A stretch of 36,532 bases of DNA. Origin: Streptomyces sindenensis (GTDB taxonomy: Bacteria > Actinomycetota > Actinomycetes > Streptomycetales > Streptomycetaceae). Below are positions 31,235 to 36,532 of this stretch, piece after piece (position 1 is the stretch's first letter; each line of letters opens with the position of its first letter). The notes below the pieces were generated by a model. The model saw only the letters and a list, made by a program, of their open reading frames with translations. It had not been told where the DNA came from and made no database searches. The DNA lies in the NCBI RefSeq assembly GCF_014649035.1, contig NZ_BMSG01000047.1, forward strand, positions 1 to 36,532, read 5' to 3'. The position numbers and the translations under genes are program-made.

Positions 31235-32617
31235 ATGGATACCACCTTTGACGTCAGGGTCTGGCAGATAGAGCGAGGCTCCGGGAAGCTGCGCGAGTCC
31301 TACGGGGTCCGCTGGTCCGTCGCTGGAAAGCGCCATCGCAAGACGTTCCAGACGTTCGCGTTGGCCGACGGTTTCCGAGCGGAGCTGGTGACCGCGACGC
31401 ACGCCGGAGAACCGTTCAACATGTCGTCCGGCTTGCCGGAACGGCATGAGCCGAGAGCATCCACGGTCGGGTGGTACGACTTCGCCGTCCAGTTCGCGGA
31501 CGCCCAGTGGCCACGTGTGTCGGCGAATCACCGGAAGAACACGGCTCGCACGTTGATGATCGTCACCACTGCGCTGATGGACCGGGATCCACCGGGCGTC
31601 CCTTCTCGCCGGGTCCGTACGGCCCTGAGCGATTGGGCTTTCAACACCAACCGCCGTGACGAGGCCCCGGATGACGTGGCCGCGGTACTCGGCTGGGTGC
31701 GGCGGCACACTCCGACCATGGACGCCTGGACCGATCCGCTCATCGTCCAGGACGTGCTGCTGGTACTGGGAACGCTGCTGGACGGGAGACGGGCGGCCGC
31801 CTCGTCCGTGAAGCGGCATCGACGGGTCCTGCATCTGCTGATGAGGTATGCGATCGTCCGCGGCATTCTGCCGTCCGACCCTGTTCCCGAGTCGCGGAGC
31901 CTCACACAGCGGTCTGCCGGTGCGATCGACCGACGCCGTCTGCTGAACGAGCGGCTGGCTGCGCAGCTGCTCGACTGGATACGCGACCGGCCGCGCAGCG
32001 GGCAAAGACTGCAAGCATTCTTCGCCACGTTGTACTTCACAGGGCTACGTCCGGAAGAAGCGGTCGCGCTGCGTGTCTCGGACCTTGTCCTGCCTGCATC
32101 CGGGGTAGGGCAGTGGGCCGACATCGTGGTCCACACCGCCGAGCCCGAGATCGGGCGCACGTGGACCGACAGTGGAACCCGGCACGATCAGCGACGTCTG
32201 AAAGCCAGAGCAGAGGGTGAAACACGCATAGTGCCGTGCCCTCCGACCCTGTCCACCCTCTTGCGGGCGCGTATCCAGGAGGCGAGCCTGCGCCCCGGCG
32301 ATCGACTCGTTCCCGGGGAACGCGGCGGAGTTCTCGCCGGTTCCGTCTACCGCCGTATGTGGGACCACGCCCGCAGGGCAACCCTGCCACCCCACGTATA
32401 CGCTTCACCGACGGGGCAATGCGTATACGACCTTCGGCACACCAGGCTGACGATGTGGCTGAACAACGGCATTCCGCCTGCTCAGGTGGCAGAGTGGGCC
32501 GGCACCAGTGTTGCCATGCTGTTCGCCACATACGCGCAGCGCATCAGTGGTCAAGAGCGAGATCTGCGGCAGCGACTCGACGAGATGCCGGACGTCTCGG
32601 CCACCCTGATCGCGTGA
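31235..32617 (+). CDS. Tyrosine recombinase / phage-type integrase
   Basis: A 460-residue integrase of the kind found in actinobacterial integrative elements. The catalytic residues are visible: first Arg R272 in TGLRPEEAVALRV, second Arg in DLRHTRLTMWLNNG (R401, with H402), and the nucleophile Y433 in MLFATYAQR. The spacing WLNNGIPPAQVAEWAGTS is the group's consensus. The N-terminal part (about 30-200) holds the arm- and core-binding domains. ATG at 31235 is chosen because of GAGGTG six bases before it; earlier in-frame starts fall in the att flank. It sits against the tRNA-Arg remnant, so it probably catalysed the integration. Confidence 0.93.
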   Translation: MDTTFDVRVWQIERGSGKLRESYGVRWSVAGKRHRKTFQTFALADGFRAELVTATHAGEPFNMSSGLPERHEPRASTVGWYDFAVQFADAQWPRVSANHRKNTARTLMIVTTALMDRDPPGVPSRRVRTALSDWAFNTNRRDEAPDDVAAVLGWVRRHTPTMDAWTDPLIVQDVLLVLGTLLDGRRAAASSVKRHRRVLHLLMRYAIVRGILPSDPVPESRSLTQRSAGAIDRRRLLNERLAAQLLDWIRDRPRSGQRLQAFFATLYFTGLRPEEAVALRVSDLVLPASGVGQWADIVVHTAEPEIGRTWTDSGTRHDQRRLKARAEGETRIVPCPPTLSTLLRARIQEASLRPGDRLVPGERGGVLAGSVYRRMWDHARRATLPPHVYASPTGQCVYDLRHTRLTMWLNNGIPPAQVAEWAGTSVAMLFATYAQRISGQERDLRQRLDEMPDVSATLIA

Positions 32618-32630
32618 TCGCTGGTGAGGA

Positions 32631-33773
32631 TCACCGCTCGCGCCGGTAGGGGTCCGTGTACGGCTCCATGGACTGGCGGACCTCGTCCCGGACCGGGTCC
32701 ATGAGGGGCCCGGGGGCGTAGTAGCGGGCGCGGGCCTTTCCATGGGGGACGAGCCAGCCGCGGGCGACGAGCTCCCGGATGTCGCGGATGGCTTGCTGGT
32801 CGCTGAGGTCGGCGTCCTGCTGGTAGACGGTGCGGCGCACCTTCGCGTCGGAGAAGGCGGGCAGCAGGGCATAGACCACCCGCTCGTCCAGACCGGTGGC
32901 CTCGACGCCTTCGACCAGACGGGTCCAGGCCCGCGACATGACATCGAAGCGGCGCTGGGCCTGCTGGGCCTGGCGGTGGTGGGCGGTCAGGCAGAACCGG
33001 ATCCAGGGGCGGGTATCCCGCTCGGGGCTCCAGTGCGGTCCGCCCACCTCCTCCAGGATCTGGTAGTAGGCGTAGGTGTTCTGTCCCCGGCCGAGCCATT
33101 CCTCGATGGAGGAGAATTCGGCGGGCATCAGGGCCTCGCGGGAGAACACCAGGGTGGACAGGGCGCGGGACATGCGCCCGTTGCCGTCCTTCCATGGATG
33201 GATCTTGACGAGGTTGAGGTGGGCCATGGAGGCGCGGACGTGGACGGGTGTGTCGAGGTCGCCCTCGTTGAGCCAATCGATGAACTCCGACATCAGAGCG
33301 GGAACGTCCGTCTGGTCCGGGGCGGTGTAGGCGGGGACCAGGGGGTCGTCGGGGCTGGTGACGTAGACGGGGCCGTCGCGCCAGCGGCCGGGGCGCTTGT
33401 CGAGGTGGTGGCCCTGGAGCATGAAGTGCAGGCCGTTGAGCAGGCCGGCGTCGTAGCGGAAGTCGTCTCCGGCGTCGGCGAGGGCCTGGATGTAGGTCAT
33501 GCCGCGCTGGTAGCCCTCCAACTCGGAACGAGTCTTCTCTCCAGTCTCCAGGGGTTCCTCACCCGACATGAGGGCTTCCACGTCGTCGACCGTCGCCGCG
33601 TACCCCTCGATGGTGTTCGATCCGGCGATGGCGCGGGCGGTGAGGTTGCGGCGCAGCTGACGGGTCCAGCGTGGGGTGGCGCGGAGCATGTGGCGCAGGG
33701 AGCGGCGCATGCTCTCGATCTCGTCGAGGGCGCGGCGGTCGTCGGCGTTCAGGGAAGGCGTTACGTACAGCAT
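32631..33773 (-). CDS. Fic-family protein with self-inhibitory N-terminal motif and winged-helix tail
   Basis: A 380-residue Fic protein that would transfer AMP (or another nucleotide part) to a target protein. The active-site motif is HPWKDGNGR with H192, a variant of HPFxxGNGR. Helix alpha-inh is present near the N terminus as SNTIEG (S52-x3-E56-G57), so the enzyme is class II and self-inhibited. The N-terminal domain is Fic_N-like. The last about 90 residues form a winged helix (DAKVRRTVYQQDADLSDQQAIRDI), suggesting DNA binding or self-regulation. ATG at 33771-33773 is chosen; GTG at 33798-33800 would add nine residues, starting inside the inverted repeat. It is convergent with the integrase gene (13 bases apart). 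Confidence 0.9.
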   Translation of the reverse strand: MLYVTPSLNADDRRALDEIESMRRSLRHMLRATPRWTRQLRRNLTARAIAGSNTIEGYAATVDDVEALMSGEEPLETGEKTRSELEGYQRGMTYIQALADAGDDFRYDAGLLNGLHFMLQGHHLDKRPGRWRDGPVYVTSPDDPLVPAYTAPDQTDVPALMSEFIDWLNEGDLDTPVHVRASMAHLNLVKIHPWKDGNGRMSRALSTLVFSREALMPAEFSSIEEWLGRGQNTYAYYQILEEVGGPHWSPERDTRPWIRFCLTAHHRQAQQAQRRFDVMSRAWTRLVEGVEATGLDERVVYALLPAFSDAKVRRTVYQQDADLSDQQAIRDIRELVARGWLVPHGKARARYYAPGPLMDPVRDEVRQSMEPYTDPYRRER

Positions 33774-33780
33774 GACCCCA

Positions 33781-33799
33781 TGACATGATAATTGTGTCA
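33781..33799. promoter_or_regulatory. Inverted repeat at the Fic gene start, candidate operator
   Basis: TGACA and TGTCA (33781-33785 and 33795-33799) flank a partly symmetric centre. TTGACT lies just upstream on the minus strand. A protein bound here, perhaps Fic itself through its winged helix, would cover the start region. Confidence 0.45.
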
Positions 33800-34346
33800 C
33801 GGAGTCAACCTGGCGCTGATGTGATTCCTTGCCCTGGCCCGCAGCTCAGTCGTTTCTGTGGGCCTCTGGATGCGGCTTGAAGCACCCTGCCGCTGCGCAG
33901 GTGGTGGGTGCAGGCATCAGCCCGGCCGCCCCGGTCGTGAGGGTCCTGCTCATGGGCGGACCGGACGTGCATCGGGCGCCGGAAGGGCGCAGCGGGTCGA
34001 TCTCCGCCCAGGGAGTGAGCGTGGCTGTCGGGTCGCCGCGTTCGGGGAGCCAGGTGGCAAGCCGCCTCCGACCGGCGCCGGTGTAGGCCGGACGGTCTTC
34101 CGGCGCCTTGGAGAGGAGTTCGAGCGAGGCTTTCCAGGTCCGAGGGGAAGTCAGGACGCAGGGTTGCGTAGAGGGGGCGCAGCCCAACCGTGCCGTCCGT
34201 GGATCTTCTGCCCACCGAGCGCCGCTCCCGTACGTCACGGCCGGACAAACACCCGTACAAGCCAGGCCGCTCACTTGGACAGCCTGCCCGCACCGCCAGA
34301 CGGTCACGCTCTGTACGGCTTCGGGGGCTCCCCGCAGAAAATCGCA

Positions 34347-34367
34347 CACATCACTCTCGGTGATGTG
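34347..34367. promoter_or_regulatory. 21-bp perfect palindrome, candidate operator
   Basis: CACATCAC-TCTCG-GTGATGTG has 8-bp arms around a 5-base centre. It is a strong operator shape for a dimeric HTH regulator, but no regulator gene and no clear promoter lie next to it. Confidence 0.5.
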
Positions 34368-34520
34368 AACCGGGAAGCCGGGGCCGTGGTCCCCTCAACC
34401 AGGCGCGCAAGCCGAGCTCTTGAGCTTTACGGCTCTCTGCGCGACTACGCGTCGCGGCGCCCGCGCGTTTGCCGTGTCGCCAGGGGCCGGCGCGCTGTGC
34501 ACCACTCTCCGAACGGTCCT

Positions 34521-34721
34521 CGAGGCGGCGGCCTGGGCGGGAGTGAACTGTGGATCGAGGACAGTGACGTCTGCAGCGACAGGTGGCTGACGCCACAACA
34601 CCCTGGCAGTTCCGGCGAGTCGGGGAATGGACTGCCCCTTCTCGAGGTGCTCGCCGACGACTGGGGCGTGCGCTCGGACCACTGCGGAGACAAGATGGTG
34701 TGGGCCGTGTGCCGCCAGTGA
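34521..34721 (+). pseudogene. C-terminal fragment of an RsbW-like ATP-binding regulator
   Basis: The last about 60 residues of this frame (SELWIEDSD, then ESGNGLPLLEVLADDWGV and KMVWAV) match the end of the Streptomyces ATP-binding proteins of the anti-sigma-factor kinase fold, including the Gly-rich box. The part that should precede it, with the N-box helices, is not found in any frame. It is most likely a remnant. Its presence next to element genes is common in Streptomyces islands. Confidence 0.55.
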
Positions 34722-34736
34722 GGTGCGATGGTCGAG

Positions 34737-36476
34737 TCAGAAGCGGAACCCGAACAGTCCGCCCTCATCGTAGGCGTCGGTTAGGCGGGGCTCGATGAGG
34801 TAGGGAGAGGGGTCGAAGCCGCCCAGGCGGGCGCGTTCCAGCTTGTCCCAGTTGAATGTCACGATGTACTGGAGACCTTCTTCCTCGGCGACCTCGGACG
34901 CCAGCGTCAACGCCTCAGTCACCTGGCGGTCGTCCACCCCGTCGAAGAGATGGCTGTCGTGGACTAGGAAGCCGGGCCCACGGTCGTGGCGGAGGGCGAT
35001 CACTGCGGCCGTGAGATCGAGGCAGAAAATCACCATCTTGTTGATGCCGACGCTGCCTTGACTGTCGACATGTGCGGAGATTTCCAAGCTGCTGGTGCCG
35101 GCTCTGATGGTGAGGTATGCCTGCCGGTCCTGCCCGTAGAGGCGGCGAGCGAAGCGGGCGAAGAGCCACGTGGCCTCCCGGGTCTGCTCGCCGCGCTCCT
35201 CCAGGTCGAGCTCCAGTTCCTCCTGGAGCTCGACGCGCTGCGCCGTGATCTCCCGCTGGCTGGCCTCCATGAACTGCGCCGTCTCATGCTGTTTGCGCAG
35301 CGCTTCGAGTGCCGCCTGTTTCTGAGCGAGCAACTGCTGGAGCGCCGTGAGGCCGTCGAGGGCGCCTCCGTCGCGCAATGCGCTTAGTGTCTCGGTGAGC
35401 TCCTCACCGAGACGGTCGCGCTCGTGTTCGCGCGCCGTGAGTCTGGCCTGCGTCTCCTCGATCTCGTCGGCGAGGTAGCGGCGGCGGTTGCGGACGATGG
35501 ACGCGTGGAAGCCACGTACGTCCTCGAAGGAGCGGTGTACCCGGTCGGGCAGAACAACGCCCAGTTCCCGGTACATGGCGTCCACGTACGCCGTGTCTTG
35601 TTCGTTTGCCTCCTCCACTGCCCGCTGTAGTTCCGCCAGGTTTCGACGGTCGATCACGTCCTGCTCCGGGAGCGAGCGGACTCTCTTGTCCAACCCGTCG
35701 GCTCGCGCCTGAAGTTCTGCGTACGCGGGCACAACGTGGAAGGAGGCGATCTGCTCGCGGAGCCGGTTCACGTCGCCCTCCGCGACAATGATCCGTCCGC
35801 GCAGGTCCGCCGTCGTGCCGACGACCTGGTGCCAGGATGGATCGTTCATCGCCGACCGCAGCTGCCGTCGGGTCGCTTCCCGTGAGGCGATGTCGCGGTA
35901 GCCGGCGGCGAGTCGCCAGTCCAGGCCGAGGAGATAGGCGAGGTTGGCCGCAGCCTCGGCCGTCGGCTGCTGCGGATGGGTCCGCACCGGGTCGTTGAAG
36001 GCGTGTGATCCGACGCGGCGTACGAGAAGCGACAGCAGGGCCCGCCCCGAGATGCCGGGATGGTCGGCGGGCAGCCGGAAGAGGTTCGTCTCGATCCGTG
36101 TTCTCCACTCCGTCACAGGCATCTCACGGGCGTGGTTGAACGCGAAGAGCTCTCCGGCCTCGCCCTCGGTGCCGTCTGGAGCGTCGGTCAGGACGACTCC
36201 CTGCTGGGCACCGCGTCTGCTCACTTTTACCGGCTCCTCGTGCCCGGGCCAGTCCAAGGTCAGAGTGAAGAAAGTGCGCCGAAGTCGGGTGTGGCCGGGC
36301 AGGCTGCCTTTACCGGCCTGAGCCCCCAGGGTGAAGTGCAGCAGCTCTACCAGGCTGGACTTGCCGGTGCCGTTGCGACTGTCCGTCTTCCTTGCTCCGG
36401 GGTGGGTCTCGGCGACCAGAAGATTGAGGCCGCGCCGGAACTCAACGGGGCGGAACCGAGGATCGTCAGCGCTCAG
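34737..36476 (-). CDS. DUF2326 SMC-like ABC ATPase (predicted ABC-three-component system)
   Basis: An ATPase of about 579 residues with head, coiled-coil arm and head layout. Walker A is TDSRNGTGKSSLVELLHF close to the N terminus; a long coiled coil rich in Glu, Arg, Gln and Leu runs through the middle; the C-terminal head has the DUF2326 pattern FLVHDSHLFDGVDDRQV. DUF2326 is known from predicted three-component conflict systems built on an ABC ATPase and a middle component. The frame is open from 36494, but no ATG, GTG or TTG occurs before the Walker A motif. The first later start codon is TTG at 36257, which would remove that motif. CTG at 36474-36476 is used here as a tentative start. An upstream gene overlaps its start by 11 bases. 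Confidence 0.75.
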   Translation of the reverse strand: MSADDPRFRPVEFRRGLNLLVAETHPGARKTDSRNGTGKSSLVELLHFTLGAQAGKGSLPGHTRLRRTFFTLTLDWPGHEEPVKVSRRGAQQGVVLTDAPDGTEGEAGELFAFNHAREMPVTEWRTRIETNLFRLPADHPGISGRALLSLLVRRVGSHAFNDPVRTHPQQPTAEAAANLAYLLGLDWRLAAGYRDIASREATRRQLRSAMNDPSWHQVVGTTADLRGRIIVAEGDVNRLREQIASFHVVPAYAELQARADGLDKRVRSLPEQDVIDRRNLAELQRAVEEANEQDTAYVDAMYRELGVVLPDRVHRSFEDVRGFHASIVRNRRRYLADEIEETQARLTAREHERDRLGEELTETLSALRDGGALDGLTALQQLLAQKQAALEALRKQHETAQFMEASQREITAQRVELQEELELDLEERGEQTREATWLFARFARRLYGQDRQAYLTIRAGTSSLEISAHVDSQGSVGINKMVIFCLDLTAAVIALRHDRGPGFLVHDSHLFDGVDDRQVTEALTLASEVAEEEGLQYIVTFNWDKLERARLGGFDPSPYLIEPRLTDAYDEGGLFGFRF

Positions 36477-36532
36477 AAAGTGTTGGGTAACTGATCAACT
36501 GCTGCTTGTAGTCGACGGCGGTGATCTTCGTG
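36466..36532 (-). CDS. Tail end of an upstream operon gene (partial, off right edge)
   Basis: The minus-strand frame that ends at 36466 reads TKITAVDYKQQLISYPTLSER and stops. It is in a different frame from the DUF2326 gene and overlaps its presumed start, as expected for co-translated partners. In ABC-3C systems the gene in this place is often a middle component. The 21 visible residues are too few to identify it. Confidence 0.5.
   Translation of the reverse strand, partial: TKITAVDYKQQLISYPTLSER

Larger units (their letters stand above)
33800..34736. other. Gene-poor stretch inside the island
   Basis: No intact gene can be supported. Open frames exist on both strands. A minus-strand frame (33846-34170) has high third-position G+C in its second half but no family match and breaks up further upstream, so it may be a degraded gene. 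The end of the stretch carries the ATPase-fold fragment at 34521 and a palindrome at 34347. Confidence 0.6.

Noticed and set aside
33858..34721. Plus-strand 287-codon frame as one gene
   Set aside because: Only the last 60 codons look like a protein family; the rest lacks coding character, so only the fragment is kept.

Overview
The window is high-GC actinobacterial chromosome, most probably Streptomyces. The reasons are the very strong third-position G+C, frequent GTG and TTG starts, many ATGA-type start/stop overlaps, and several genes that seem to lack a leader (a -10 hexamer 6-7 bases before the start codon). No rRNA genes and no CRISPR array are visible.

Layout, left to right. (1) 1-2452, copper homeostasis: the N-terminal 388 residues of a CopA-type P1B ATPase, the copper chaperone gene copZ with a CsoR-type operator, and a TetR regulator whose stop codon lies inside that operator. 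(2) 2484-4989: the TetR gene is divergent from an MMPL transporter gene across a 55-bp palindromic operator region. (3) 4990-6334: short tandem repeats, a SAM-dependent methyltransferase and a small MerR-type HTH protein. (4) 6578-14163, myo-inositol catabolism: a sugar-phosphate isomerase/epimerase divergent from iolC, a Cgl0159-like aldolase gene, iolB, iolD and mmsA. These would take inosose and its ring-opened products to acetyl-CoA (and propionyl-CoA); iolG and a transporter are not in the window. (5) 14281-19028: a secreted peptidoglycan-binding protein, a DUF4291 protein, a two-component pair whose kinase carries an unusual C-terminal extracytoplasmic domain, a PAP2 phosphatase overlapping the response regulator tail-to-tail, and a GNAT acetyltransferase. 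(6) 19162-25784: an extracytoplasmic hydrolase fused to an ABC ATPase with its permease, a VWA lipoprotein, a 34-bp tandem repeat array, a DUF1772 membrane protein and a GNAT gene broken by a one-base deletion. (7) 25999-30878: a PGRP-like amidase without a signal peptide, then a NarL-type two-component system followed by an ABC exporter pair.

From 30990 the character changes. A 3' half of a tRNA-Arg(UCU) gene is joined to AT-richer DNA and a tyrosine integrase, which marks one end of a tRNA-targeted integrative element. Inside it are a Fic-family protein, a gene-poor stretch with a regulator fragment and a strong palindrome, and at the right edge an SMC-like DUF2326 ATPase preceded by the overlapping tail of another gene. 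DUF2326 ATPases belong to predicted ABC-three-component (ABC-3C) conflict systems, so this end of the island probably carries an anti-phage or anti-plasmid cargo whose other parts lie beyond position 36532.

The items most worth a second look are the island and its DUF2326 gene without a usual start codon, the hydrolase-ABC fusion, the kinase with a C-terminal sensor-like domain, and the palindrome and competing hairpins before the 29179 ABC gene.
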